Assembly (NCBI RefSeq): GCF_024807225.1
Contig: NZ_JANUCO010000001.1
Span: forward strand, 3,100,001-3,164,000
Direction of reading: 5' to 3'
DNA length: 64,000 nt
DNA from: Chryseobacterium ginsenosidimutans
GTDB taxonomy: Bacteria > Bacteroidota > Bacteroidia > Flavobacteriales > Weeksellaceae
The notes under the pieces: model-generated
The model's database searches: none
What the model was told of the DNA's origin: nothing
What the model saw: the letters and a program-made list of their open reading frames with translations, nothing else
Made by a program: the position numbers and the translations under genes
Part shown: in pieces, positions 1-9,687 of the stretch
Layout of the letters: each line of letters begins with the position of its first letter
Position numbering within the stretch: position 1 is the stretch's first letter

Positions 1-381
1 AAGACCTGTAAATACCCTCTGATCAAAAATAGCCTGTTGAACCTGTACAGAAGCCGTTGAACTCCAAGGTTGTCCCAGCTGAGCTCTGATTCTTTCTCCA
101 CCGAATTCTAGCAAAGACTCCTGAATAACAGGATTATAGGTTAAACCTGCCGTTGCGCTTATCTGTGGTAAAGCTCCGGCTCTGGCTTCATCAATTTTGT
201 ATTCGGCTTTTTTGATCTGTAAAGCAGCTTTTTTCGCCTCTGCTTTGTTTTGAAGTGCCTGTTTGATGGCTTCCTGAAGAGAAACCTGCTGTTGTGCAGA
301 CACGGATGAAAAACCGAAAATCATAAATGCAGCCGCTATACCAATTTTTAGCTTGTTTGCAGTTATACGTTTTCTTTTCAT
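1..381 (-). CDS. TolC-family outer membrane efflux protein, N-terminal part
   Basis: The gene is cut by the window edge and 127 residues are visible. The ATG is the complement of 379-381. The protein starts MKRKRITANKLKIGIAAAFM, a Sec signal peptide ending near FGFSSVSAQ. It is followed by a helical segment rich in Ala, Lys and Gln (SLQEAIKQALQNKAEAKKAA) and the ARAGALPQISATAGLTYNP segment typical of TolC/OEP proteins. TolC proteins form the outer-membrane channel of tripartite efflux pumps or type I secretion. It lies 96 bp downstream of a TetR repressor on the same strand, the usual regulator-first layout of a drug-efflux operon. The pump and adaptor genes would lie beyond the window. Which pump class it serves cannot be seen. 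Confidence 0.85.
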   Translation of the reverse strand, partial: MKRKRITANKLKIGIAAAFMIFGFSSVSAQQQVSLQEAIKQALQNKAEAKKAALQIKKAEYKIDEARAGALPQISATAGLTYNPVIQESLLEFGGERIRAQLGQPWSSTASVQVQQAIFDQRVFTGL

Positions 382-477
382 AATCTTATACTTCGTTTAT
401 TTTTTTAATGTAATTCTCTCTTGAATGTTGTTATTTCTAAATGACGAATCATTTCTTAAAATACTTTAACATTTTCT

Positions 478-1071
478 TTAATTTTTGAATAATATATTCA
501 GAATGATCTCTTTTCTCTCGGAAATGATCTTATCAAATTCTTTCTCGCCAATCATCAGATTCTCCATCAACAGAGGTCTTACTGCACTTGGGAAAACCAA
601 TAAGGAAATCATGTTTAAGACAAATTGAATGGGATCCATTTTATCGATATTTCCCGATTCCATTTCCTTTCTTATATCATCATATAATTTGTTCAGTTCT
701 TCCTCTTCAATATCTTTATGATGGCAAGTCCCTTTATTGATCTGTGATACGATATAGGTTTCCAGATACGGATATTGCAAGCTCGTGGAAAGACTTCCGT
801 CTATAAACTGCCCTATTTTTTCTTTAAAAGGCAAATCAGAATTCATAATGATCTCAGATTTTTCCTTTTCTACTTTTTGCGCTTCATCAAAAATGATCTG
901 AATCAGATTATCTCTCGAACGGAAATAATAATTAATAAGCGTTCTGTTGACTCCCGCTGCATCAGCAATTTCCTGAGTAGTAGCGTCAAACTTTCCCTTC
1001 ACAAAGTATAAATTCTTCGCAGTGTCCTTGATTAATTCTTGTGTTTGGTCTTTTTTTGCTTGATTTGACAT
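478..1071 (-). CDS. TetR/AcrR-family transcriptional regulator
   Basis: This 197-residue protein has the usual TetR length. The N-terminal helix-turn-helix spans about residues 10-55, with the diagnostic segment ATTQEIADAAGVNRTLINYY followed by FRSRDNLIQIIFDE. The C-terminal part is a helical ligand-binding and dimerisation domain whose ligand cannot be predicted. It is first in the unit and the TolC gene follows on the same strand, so it probably represses itself and an efflux operon. The 80 bp upstream hold repeated AT-rich palindromic motifs that are good operator candidates (separate entry). The gene looks intact. Confidence 0.9.
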   Translation of the reverse strand: MSNQAKKDQTQELIKDTAKNLYFVKGKFDATTQEIADAAGVNRTLINYYFRSRDNLIQIIFDEAQKVEKEKSEIIMNSDLPFKEKIGQFIDGSLSTSLQYPYLETYIVSQINKGTCHHKDIEEEELNKLYDDIRKEMESGNIDKMDPIQFVLNMISLLVFPSAVRPLLMENLMIGEKEFDKIISERKEIILNILFKN

Positions 1072-1076
1072 TTTTG

Positions 1077-1153
1077 TTAAACAAATTTGTGCAAATATAA
1101 ATCAATCAATCGTTTTGACAAAATTGTTAAACAAAATAATTAAACAAATTTGT
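1077..1153. promoter_or_regulatory. Candidate TetR operator cluster
   Basis: Two exact copies of the 14-mer TTAAACAAATTTGT lie at 1077-1090 and 1140-1153. Each contains the perfect palindrome ACAAATTTGT. A third imperfect dyad, TTGTTAAACAA, sits between them near 1124-1134. The first copy begins 6 bp upstream of the TetR start codon. Repeated dyads directly upstream of a TetR gene are the usual arrangement for autoregulation. Binding is inferred, not shown. Confidence 0.5.
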
Positions 1154-1227
1154 ATGATTTGCGTCAGGTTTTGGAATTTAAGTTTGAGATTAATATTTGT
1201 TAACCTGCATTAAATAAGGCATTTTTA

Positions 1228-1235
1228 TATATTTG
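1228..1235 (+). promoter_or_regulatory. Candidate -7 promoter element
   Basis: TATATTTG matches the Bacteroidetes -7 consensus TAnnTTTG and lies 17 bp before the ATG of the large T9SS gene. No TTG box was found at the usual 17-23 bp upstream, so this is a weak call. Confidence 0.35.
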
Positions 1236-1252
1236 CCGAAAATTAGTAACCG

Positions 1253-4200
1253 ATGCGAAAAATATTGTTTCTTTTCACAGTGCTGTGCTGTGGATTTCTT
1301 TTTTCTCAAAAAAAAGCGCCTCAAAACAATGACTATTCTTTTTATGAAAATAAAGGACAAGTCGTTGATCAGGACGGAAAGGAAAATGCAGATGTAAAAT
1401 ATCTCTTTCTTTCTAATGGATTAAATGTTCAGATAAAGAAAGGAGGATTTTCTTATGATGTTTATGAAACTAAGAAAACTGTAAATCCAAATTCTTCAAA
1501 ATTTAAAAAAGATAAATCTCTTGACGGTAAAACCTATTACGAAGATGAGTTTTTGTACGAAAATCAGTTCCATAGAATCGATATTGAATTAATCAATTCA
1601 AATAAAAATGCAAAAATTGTTGCGGAAGGAAAGTCGTCTGATTATGATAATTATTACAATATTCCCAATAAACCTAAAGGTATAACAAACGTTTATCGTT
1701 ACCAAAAAGTTTCATACAAAAATGTTTATCCTAATATTGATTTAGTATTTTTTAAACCAAAAGATACTTTAAAACCTATAGAATATAATTTCATCATCAA
1801 TCCTGGAGGAAAAATTTCAGATATTAAAATGAAATTTAACGGAGCTCCAACATCTATTAAAGACAATAAGCTTTTAATGAAAGTTCGTTTCGGAGAAATG
1901 TATGAGAATATTCCAAATAGCTGGATTTTAGCAAATAAAAAAGAAAATATTAATGTTTCTTTTAAAGATCTTGGTGATCAGACTTTTGGGTTTAGCGCAT
2001 CTATTAATTCTTCGGATAAAACAATTGTAATCGATCCTGTTCCTACGAGGGTTTGGGGGAGTTATATTGCCGGCTTTGGAGATGATTACGGAAGAGCAAA
2101 AACAGATTTACAGAATACAGTATACATTTTTGGAGGAACAACAAGTTCTACTAATTTTGCTACATCAGGTACATATCAGCCAAATATTGCAGGAGGACTA
2201 GATGCTTATGTAATGAAAGTAACTAAAAACGGACAGAAAATTTGGGGTACTTATTACGGATTCGGGCAGAATGATTATTTCAACGACGTAGATTTTGATG
2301 AAAATTTTAATGTCTATGCTGGTGGAAAAGTTCAAAGAGGATTAAGTAATGAAGATATTGTAGTCGTAAAATTCAATAGCAATGGCGGATTTATTTTCCA
2401 AAAAGAATTTTTCACTAACAGAATAGATAATCTATCAACTGTTTCATATAATCAAAACCACATCTATTTTGCTGGTGATGCTTCCAGTACGGATTTTCCT
2501 ACTGTCAATGCGATGCAACCCTCAAAAGCAAGCCCATCAGGTTTAACAGATGGAATTATTGGCTCATTGGATGCAACAACGGGGAATGTAGATTGGGCTA
2601 CTTATTTTGGACGTGCAGATGGATCATCCTCTATTTTTCAGATTATGTCTTCTGTGGATAATCTTGAAATTATTGGAGCAACACAATCTCCGACATTTCC
2701 TATGATAAATGCTTTCCAAGCTATACATGGTGGAGGTTCAGACGGGATCTACATAAGACTTTCAAAATCTGGAAGTAATATTTTAAAATCAAGTTATTAT
2801 GGAAATGCCGGCTACGAATTTGTTACAAACGCAAGAATTGTAAATAATACACTTATTCTTGCTGGAGAAATCCCTTCACCTGGTTTATTGAATCCAGTAG
2901 GTATTTGGCGAGTGAATTTAACAACTCACGCAATGACAAAAAGCTATTTTAATTTTCCAGGCACTATGCAGCTCCTTGCTTATGTGGATGCATCTGCCAA
3001 TATTTTCTTTACAGGATTACATTCTAGTGGAAACCCAGATGTTTCAACTCCTGGAGCTTATATGGGAATGCCTCCTTTTTATAATGCTTCTTATCTACTT
3101 AAATATAATCAAAATGATGTAAAAGAATGGGGAACTTATTATACAGGTAACGGAGCAACACAGCAAGGTATGGCAACAACAGATTATGAAGGTGCTATTT
3201 ACTTAACCGGATTTTCCGGTTTAAATACATCAGGAATTGCAACTCCCGGAACATTTCAACAACAAGGAGGAGGATCAGGAAATCATGATGCTTTTATCGT
3301 AAAATTTAGAGATTGTACATCCAGCTCTTCTATTACATCAAACTCTCCGGTTTGTATTAATTCAACGATACAACTGAATGCAACACCAGGCGCAATTTAC
3401 AGTTGGACCGGACCAAACGGATTCACATCCACTTTACAAAATCCAACTATTCCAAATGCTACATCAACAAATGCAGGAACTTATTCTTGTCAGATTTCAG
3501 GATTAGGAGATTGTGACGGTATATTTACACTAAACGTAGTAGTAGGTGACAACGTTGCACCCATTCCAAATACAGCAACGCTTCCGGATATCACAGGAGA
3601 TTGCCATACTATTGTTACCAATATTCCAACGGCAACGGATAATTGTGCAGGAACAATCAATGCAACAACTACAGATCCACTTTCCTATTCTCTTCCAGGA
3701 ACGTATATAATTCACTGGACTTATAATGATGGGCATGGAAATACGGCAACACAAAATCAAAATGTAATCGTAACCGCTCCTACGCTTCCAACAACTGCAA
3801 ACGCACAACAAATTTTCTGTGCAAGCAATCATCCAAAAATTTCAGACATCCAAATTACAGGTCAAAACATAAAATGGTATGATGCAAGTGGAAATGTTTT
3901 AGCACCAACAATTGCTTTGGTTAATGGACAAACTTATTACGCTTCTCAGACAATTAATGGATGTGAAAGTAATAAAATTGCAATTCAAGTTACTGTAAAT
4001 GAAACTCCGAAACCAATCGGAAATTCTGCTCAGGATTTTTGTGCTTCGGCAAGCCCAACTTTAGCTAATCTGGTTGTTACAGGAACAGCATTGAAGTTTT
4101 ATGATGCTGCCGGAAATATTTTACCACTTACCACTCCACTTGTTTATGGAGCTACTTATTTCGTAACACAAACATTAAACAATTGCGAGTCGGAAAAACT

Positions 4201-5168
4201 GGCAATTTCAGTAACACTTTCAACGAATAATGTTCCGGCAAATGACTTTACTGCGACATTATGTAACAGTACAACAGGAAGTTCAATGATTGTTAATTTA
4301 ACTTCTTATCAGGCAAATATTATCGCCAATCCAAGTGCTTATACATTTACTTACACTGATGATTTAGGAAACTTGATTACGAATCCTTCAAATTATGTTT
4401 TAAACGTTGGTTCGACCGTAATTCACGTTAAAGTTATTACACCGGACGGATGTTTCATCGTGGTAAGATTAAGTTTAACATTAAATCCAAAACCTGAATT
4501 TAATCTTCCTGAAAAAATTGATTTCTGTAAAGGAAAAACCGTAACATTGGATGCAGGAAGTGGTTATTCATCATATCTTTGGAATACAGGAGCAACAACT
4601 CAGACCATCACTACTTCTACTCCCGGAAATTATTCTGTGACGGTAACCAACAGTTTTGGATGTCAAAATACAGACAATATTCAAGTGAGTTATACGATTT
4701 TGCCGGAGATTGTTTCTGTTACTGTAAGTAATAATTCTGCAACCGTATTTCTTTCTGCAACGGGAAGTTTCGAATATTCATTAGATAACTTTACTTGGCA
4801 GGATTCTAATATTTTCACGAATTTAAGCATTGGAGAATATATCGTTTATGTGAGAACAAAAGGAGGTTGTATTATTGGTCAGAAGCCTTTTTCTATCTTT
4901 AATATTCCAAATGCATTTACACCAAACGGAGATGGATTTAACGACAGATGGAAAATTGCAGGGCTGGAAAATTACCCTGGAAACTGAGGTAAATGTTTAT
5001 GACAGAAAAGGTCTTCCGGTTTTCAAAGAAATCATCACCAAAAAACCAATGGAATGGGACGGAAAATTAAATGGAAGTACCGTTCCTACAGGAAATTACT
5101 GGTACACGATAAAAGTTTCCGACGGTAGAACTTACACAGGTTGGCTACTGATTAAGAATAGAAACTAA
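1253..5168 (+). pseudogene. T9SS type B sorting-domain protein with SBBP and HYR domains (+1 frameshift near the C-terminus)
   Basis: This encodes a very large secreted protein, about 1304 residues once one base is removed. The signal peptide is MRKILFLFTVLCCGFLFSQ. Residues about 28-225 (FYENKGQV, YNIPNKPKGI) resemble the N-terminal domain found with SBBP repeats. SBBP-type beta-propeller repeats follow to about 690 (WGTYYGFGQNDYFNDV, GGLDAYVMKV). Then come an Ig-like module, an HYR domain at about 765-842 (ATDNCAGTINATT) and two CHU_C-type Ig modules with FCAS motifs. The C-terminus begins NAFTPNGDGFND at about 1220, the start of the gliding-motility/T9SS type B sorting domain. The first frame stops at 4987. 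The rest of the domain (TEVNVYDRKGLPVF to GWLLIKNRN) is in the next frame, and dropping one A at 4981-4983 restores it. The shift removes most of the sorting signal, so as written the protein would not be exported by T9SS. Confidence 0.88.
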
Positions 5169-5174
5169 AACAAA

Positions 5175-5203
5175 AACGAGCAGAAAATTCTGCTCGTTTT
5201 TTA
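5175..5203 (+). terminator. Intrinsic terminator after the T9SS gene
   Basis: The stem AACGAGCAGAA / TTCTGCTCGTT is followed by a T-run. It lies between the convergent T9SS and cvfB genes and may work in both directions. Confidence 0.8.
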
Positions 5204-5206
5204 TTT

Positions 5207-6031
5207 TTATAATAATGTGATTTTATCTTCTAAAATATCGATGATTTTATCCCTATAAAGTCCGCCTATTGCTTTCTTAAAGTTCTTTTTACTCATCTGA
5301 ATTTCGTCTTTAATCTCTTCCGGTGAAGATTTGTCTGAAAGATGAAGCAAACCGTAATTTTCTTCTAATTTATCTAAAATCTTCTTTTTAAACTCATCAA
5401 TATTTTCAAAACCTTGAGGCTGTAAAGAAATATCTATTTTCCCATCCTCTCTGATTTCTTTAATATAACCCGATTCTTCCGATAAAGGATATAATTTTTT
5501 GAAAACATCCGATGTATAAATCAATCCAATATATTTTTTATTGATAACGACATTCCAGCCCAATTCGCTTTCGTTCATTATGATCAAATCTACACTGTCT
5601 CCTTTCTGGAAGGGCAAATCCTCATATTGCGGGTTTCTTTTGAACTTTGTTGTTCCGGTAATCAGATCAAGATCTTCGTCAACATAAATATTAACCAAAT
5701 ATCTTTTTCCTTCAAGGATTTTAGATTTTTGCTGTTTGTAAGGAATGAACAAATCTTTGATAATTCCCCAATCCATAAAAGCTCCGCTTGGAAGACTCTG
5801 AACCGCGCTCATCACAGCAAATTCTCCTACTTCAGCCAAAGGAATTTCTGTTGTTGCTTTTAATTTACCATCATCCTGATACACGAAAACCTCAATTTCA
5901 TCACCAACTTCTTTGTCATCCTGAGTGAAAATTTTTGGTAGAAAAGCCTTTTCACCGGCTTCATCTGTTAAGATCCATCCTGAATGGTTTTTTTCTGAAA
6001 TATTTAAGGTTTGAGTTTTTCCGAGTAGCAT
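5207..6031 (-). CDS. cvfB: CvfB-like S1 RNA-binding protein
   Basis: The 274-residue protein starts at MLLGKTQTLNISEKN and has the tandem S1-like/OB layout of the CvfB/YitL family. Visible parts are the N-terminal S1-like strand set (GWILTDEAGEKAFLPK), a second module (FMDWGIIKDLFIPYKQQ) and a C-terminal winged-helix-like tail (SPEEIKDEIQMSKKNFKKAI). Family members bind RNA and affect virulence-factor expression in Staphylococcus; the role in Bacteroidetes is unknown. The open frame extends 33 codons further upstream, but that stretch is not protein-like and runs through a hairpin at 6120-6148, so the internal Met was chosen. The gene is intact. Confidence 0.85.
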   Translation of the reverse strand: MLLGKTQTLNISEKNHSGWILTDEAGEKAFLPKIFTQDDKEVGDEIEVFVYQDDGKLKATTEIPLAEVGEFAVMSAVQSLPSGAFMDWGIIKDLFIPYKQQKSKILEGKRYLVNIYVDEDLDLITGTTKFKRNPQYEDLPFQKGDSVDLIIMNESELGWNVVINKKYIGLIYTSDVFKKLYPLSEESGYIKEIREDGKIDISLQPQGFENIDEFKKKILDKLEENYGLLHLSDKSSPEEIKDEIQMSKKNFKKAIGGLYRDKIIDILEDKITLL

Positions 6032-6119
6032 GTATGATAAAATTAGTTTGCAAAGATACGGAAAATAATGCAAGTTTAGGTGTGAGCGGGTTTGAGAGTT
6101 TTGGAGTTGGAGTATAGAA

Positions 6120-6148
6120 AAGGCTGCCATCGTAATTGAGGCAGCCTT
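6120..6148 (-). terminator. Hairpin downstream of lpdA
   Basis: The perfect stem AAGGCTGCC / GGCAGCCTT lies 37 bp past the lpdA stop on the minus strand, followed by TTTTC. The T-run is short. It probably ends the lpdA transcript before cvfB. Confidence 0.6.
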
Positions 6149-6184
6149 AATTTTAAATATCTTAAATCTTTAATAAAAGATTAA

Positions 6185-7588
6185 TTACATATGAATAGGT
6201 CTCTTCCCTGTTGCATCCAAAGCAGCTTCTTTAATAGCTTCTGCATAGGTTGGGTGAGCGTGAGAACTTCTTGCGATATCTTCTGCACTTGCACGGAATT
6301 CCATTGCAATTACCCCTTCTGCGATCAAATCGGCAGCTCTTGCTCCGATGATGTGCATTCCTAAAACTTCGTCAGTTTTTTCGTCTGCAATGATTTTTAC
6401 CAAACCATCAACATCACCACTTGCACGGCTTCTTCCTAACGCTCTCATTGGGAAAGATCCTACTTTGTAAGCTACTCCTTCTTCTTTCAATTGCTCTTCA
6501 GTTTTACCAACTCCCGCAACTTCAGGCCAAGTGTAAACAACACCCGGAATTAAGTTATAATTAACGTGAGGCTTTTGTCCAGCCAATGTTTCAGCAACGA
6601 AAACTCCTTCTTCTTCAGCTTTGTGAGCCAACATCGCCCCTTTAATTACATCTCCGATTGCGTAAATATTTGCAACGTTAGTCTGTAAGTGATCGTTTGT
6701 TTTTACTCTTCCTCTTTCGTCAAGTTCAACACCTGCTTTCTCTAATCCAACACCGTCTGTATAAGGTTTTCTACCTACAGAAACTAAACAGTAATCTCCC
6801 TCTACAACAACCTCTTCTCCTTTTTTATCTTTAGCCGTTATTTTTACAGTATCTCCATTTCTTTCAACTGCAGAAACTGCCGTAGAAAGCATGAATTTCA
6901 TGCCTTGTTTCTTAAGAACTTTAGTTAATTCTTTACTTAAAGCTCCATCCATTCCAGGAATGATCTTGTCCATAAACTCAACAACCGTTACCTGAGCTCC
7001 TAATCTTAAATAAACAGAACCTAATTCAAGACCGATAACTCCACCACCGATAACTACTAAATGCTTAGGAATTTCCTTAAGATTTAAAGCTTCCGTAGAA
7101 GTAATCACTCTTTCTTTATCTAAAGTAATGAAAGGCAAAGAAGTTGGTTTAGAACCTGTTGCAATGATTGTATATTTAGAATCGATCGTTTCCGTAGAAC
7201 CGTCGTTTTTTGTTACTTTGATCTGAGTTGCAGATTCGAAGCTTCCAACGCCTTCAAAAACAGTGATTTTGTTTTTGTTCATCAGATAGCTGATTCCGTC
7301 AGTATTTTGCTTGATTACCTCATTCTTACGCTCGATCATTCTTGCAATGTCAGCTTGAGGCTCATTGATAATGATTCCGTGACCTGCAAAATTGTGTTTT
7401 GCGTTCTCAAAATGCTCAGAACTGTCTAAAAGCGCTTTAGACGGAATACATCCCACATTAAGGCAAGTTCCTCCTAAAGTTGGATATTTTTCAATAATTG
7501 CTGTGGTGAAACCTAATTGTGCAGCACGGATTGCAGCAACATAACCTCCAGGACCAGAACCGATTACGGTAACATCGAATTGACTCAT
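6185..7588 (-). CDS. lpdA: Dihydrolipoyl dehydrogenase (E3)
   Basis: This 467-residue flavoprotein reoxidises dihydrolipoamide with NAD+ in pyruvate, 2-oxoglutarate and branched-chain 2-oxoacid dehydrogenase complexes. The FAD Rossmann motif GSGPGG is at 10-15. The redox disulfide is C42-x4-C47 (GGTCLNVGCIPSK). The NAD motif VIGGGVIGLELG is near residue 180. The C-terminal catalytic dyad H445-x4-E450 (HPTYAE) is present. Length and motifs are complete. It stands alone with no E1 or E2 gene beside it, so it probably serves several complexes. A -7-like TAAATTTG (complement of 7632-7639) precedes it by about 45 bp. Confidence 0.97.
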   Translation of the reverse strand: MSQFDVTVIGSGPGGYVAAIRAAQLGFTTAIIEKYPTLGGTCLNVGCIPSKALLDSSEHFENAKHNFAGHGIIINEPQADIARMIERKNEVIKQNTDGISYLMNKNKITVFEGVGSFESATQIKVTKNDGSTETIDSKYTIIATGSKPTSLPFITLDKERVITSTEALNLKEIPKHLVVIGGGVIGLELGSVYLRLGAQVTVVEFMDKIIPGMDGALSKELTKVLKKQGMKFMLSTAVSAVERNGDTVKITAKDKKGEEVVVEGDYCLVSVGRKPYTDGVGLEKAGVELDERGRVKTNDHLQTNVANIYAIGDVIKGAMLAHKAEEEGVFVAETLAGQKPHVNYNLIPGVVYTWPEVAGVGKTEEQLKEEGVAYKVGSFPMRALGRSRASGDVDGLVKIIADEKTDEVLGMHIIGARAADLIAEGVIAMEFRASAEDIARSSHAHPTYAEAIKEAALDATGKRPIHM

Positions 7589-7815
7589 GTTATTTTATGA
7601 ATTTGTTTATTATTAACTTACTTTATTCTTACAAATTTACTGATTAATTACCACGTGAGAAAGTGAGATTTGTCAAATTTTTAAGATGGATGATGGAAGT
7701 CAGTTGATGGGAGTTTAAAGTATTGCGATTATTTTTGTTTTAATCTAAAATTTCCACTCAAAGCCTACTACATCTGCATTATCTTCCAACATCCGGCTTC
7801 AGACTTCCAGCCAGT

Positions 7816-8166
7816 TTATAAATCTACGTTGATTTTCCCACGCCCAAAAGTTCCCATACTTTCAAAAAACGAACCTCCGTAAACATACCATTCAAGGCTT
7901 TCCAGAAATTCCACGGCATTTTCAGGGGTTATTTGTGAGCGGTCTTTTTTAGAGACGATCCCTTTGTACCATCTTCCGGATTTGGAAAAACTTTCAAATT
8001 CAACAAAATAATGAATCCATATTCTTTGACAAAGTTTGCACTGTTGAATGCTTACTTCTGCATGTCTTCCGTTGGTATGATCGATGCCTAATTCAGAACT
8101 TCTGTATTCAGTATAGTTTGAAGTAGGTTTTTCACAAGCGCATCCGATTTGGGCGATTTTATTCAT
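7816..8166 (-). CDS. Conserved hypothetical protein with cysteine motifs
   Basis: I do not recognise a named family for this 116-residue protein. It has no signal peptide or membrane segment. Cysteines occur as CxC (IGCACEKP, about residues 9-11) and CxxC (QCKLCQRI, about 43-46), with a His between them (DHTNGRHAE). A zinc-ribbon-like fold is possible but is only an inference. The middle is rich in aromatic residues (WIHYFVEFESFSKSGRWYKG). The gene stands alone, separated by more than 200 bp from lpdA and 77 bp from the glycosyltransferase. Confidence 0.7.
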   Translation of the reverse strand: MNKIAQIGCACEKPTSNYTEYRSSELGIDHTNGRHAEVSIQQCKLCQRIWIHYFVEFESFSKSGRWYKGIVSKKDRSQITPENAVEFLESLEWYVYGGSFFESMGTFGRGKINVDL

Positions 8167-8243
8167 TGAGGAATGTTGATTTTAAATAAAATTAATGAAG
8201 GTCAAATGTAAGAAAATAAGAATCTCCAACGCAAATCCGGCGT

Positions 8244-9326
8244 TTATTTCTTCATTAAATCCAGCAAAACCTTTTCATATTTATCTAAAATAATATGCTT
8301 TGAAAATCTTGATCTGATTGAATTTTTAATAGAATCCGGGTCATAACTTCTTTGAAGAACGGTCATAATTTTTTGTGCAAAATCTTCATGATTTTCGATA
8401 TCAGCAACTTCTCCGTTCGTATTATCCTGAATGATTTCGTTGATTCCACCGGGACAATTATTGGCTAAAGAATACGTTCCACAAGCTCCGGCTTCCAGTA
8501 AAACATTCGGAAAACCTTCGTATCTCGACGAAAGAATAAACAGATCTGCAAACTTCAAAAACTGGTACGGATTTTCCTGTCTTCCGTGAAAAATAACGTG
8601 TTTTAATCCCAGAAAATCTTTCATCTGATGAAGAATTTCACGATCTTGTCCGTCTCCTAAAATATGAAGAATAATATTTTCATTTTTAAGTCTTGAAAAA
8701 ACTTTCAGTAAGTTATCAAAACCTTTTCTGGCAGATAAATTCCCGATGGCTACAACGTTTTTATAATTGTATTTAAAACTTTCGGGCTTTGTAGAAGTTT
8801 CCAGTTTTGCATTAATAAAATCAAAATCCACAGGATTATTGATCTTGACAATCTTGCTGTGTCTGATATTAAAATTATCAACTAAATCTTTTTTCATATC
8901 ATCACTTTGCGCAATGATTCTCTGGTAATTATTGTAGAAATTATAGAAAAATTTTATCTCTTTTCGGGTAACATGTTCAGTAACGACATTTGTTTCCCTT
9001 GCAATGAATTTTGTTCTCGGAAAAAGCTTGATAAATAAAGACAAATAGGCATTCACTTCACCAAAACCGGAGAAAACAATATCAGGTTTTCTTCTATAAA
9101 TTTCCCTTAAAATCGGTTTTAAAGAATGTCTGATTCTTTCTGTATTCACATCGATAATTTCAACATCTTTTTCCAAAAAATTGAGGTAACCGCCTTTCTT
9201 GCGTAAAAGCAAAATCTTAGGCTCAAATCGATCTCGGGAGAGGTGATTCGCAATGGTGGTAACAATCCTTTCTGCGCCTCCGGTTTCCAAATCCGGCAGA
9301 ATAAATATAACAGAAATCTTTTTCAT
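8244..9326 (-). CDS. Glycosyltransferase family 4 (GT-B fold)
   Basis: The 360-residue protein begins MKKISVIFILPDLETGGAER, the N-terminal glycine-rich acceptor-side motif of GT4 enzymes (GGAERIV). The C-terminal domain holds the nucleotide-sugar signature SSRYEGFPNVLLEAGACGT, including the ExxxxxxxE pattern of retaining GT4 enzymes. Such enzymes build exopolysaccharide, O-antigen or glycoprotein glycans. Donor and acceptor cannot be read from the sequence. It is not inside a polysaccharide cluster here; its neighbours are unrelated. The gene is intact. Confidence 0.92.
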   Translation of the reverse strand: MKKISVIFILPDLETGGAERIVTTIANHLSRDRFEPKILLLRKKGGYLNFLEKDVEIIDVNTERIRHSLKPILREIYRRKPDIVFSGFGEVNAYLSLFIKLFPRTKFIARETNVVTEHVTRKEIKFFYNFYNNYQRIIAQSDDMKKDLVDNFNIRHSKIVKINNPVDFDFINAKLETSTKPESFKYNYKNVVAIGNLSARKGFDNLLKVFSRLKNENIILHILGDGQDREILHQMKDFLGLKHVIFHGRQENPYQFLKFADLFILSSRYEGFPNVLLEAGACGTYSLANNCPGGINEIIQDNTNGEVADIENHEDFAQKIMTVLQRSYDPDSIKNSIRSRFSKHIILDKYEKVLLDLMKK

Positions 9327-9428
9327 CAGTGTAAAGTTAGTAAAAAGTTTTATTGACCTTTAATTCTAACTGATAATTAATGATTTTTAACTTAAAATAG
9401 TAACCTATTTTTTGCCTTTCTATCCATT

Positions 9429-9512
9429 AAGTTTGTCATTCCATAGGAATCTAAACACAAATTTTTATACGATTTTCTAATACTTTGTAGATTCTTTCAA
9501 GCTGACAAACTT
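9429..9512. repeat. Imperfect intergenic palindrome with TGACA-type ends
   Basis: The arms AAGTTTGTCA (9429-9438) and TGACAAACTT (9503-9512) pair perfectly. They enclose partly complementary TTCCATAGGAATCTA and TAGATTCTTTCAAGC. The 361-bp gap 9327-9687 has no gene; it holds this element, a 33-nt palindrome and the recQ terminator. Confidence 0.6.
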
Positions 9513-9572
9513 GTTGCTAATAATTTTTTCAAGCTCTTAAAAAGATATTATTAAATTGAAATCGATAATACT

Positions 9573-9605
9573 AAACCTTACAGGTTTTAAAAACCTGTAA
9601 GGTTT
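9573..9605. repeat. 33-nt palindrome, copy 1
   Basis: The arm AAACCTTACAGGTTTT pairs perfectly with AAAACCTGTAAGGTTT around one central base. It is one of five 33-nt palindromes in the window (others at 14284, 23588, 31873 and 56082) that share a TTTAAA-type centre. Confidence 0.85.
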
Positions 9606-9621
9606 GAATAGACTTGCCTAC

Positions 9622-9656
9622 AAAAAAAAGAAACTCTTCCGTGGAAGAATTTCTTT
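9622..9656 (-). terminator. Intrinsic terminator of recQ
   Basis: On the minus strand a GAAATTCTTCC / GGAAGAGTTTC stem is followed by eight T. It lies about 30 bp after the recQ stop. Confidence 0.8.
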
Positions 9657-9687
9657 CAATATTATTTCGTTATCATTTAAAATCACC

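Noticed and set aside
3530..3832. 100-codon minus-strand frame inside the T9SS gene
   Set aside because: It is a shadow of the strong coding frame on the other strand, with Cys/Ile-rich nonsense composition.
6032..6130. N-terminal extension of CvfB
   Set aside because: The extra 33 residues are not conserved-looking and the DNA forms the lpdA hairpin.
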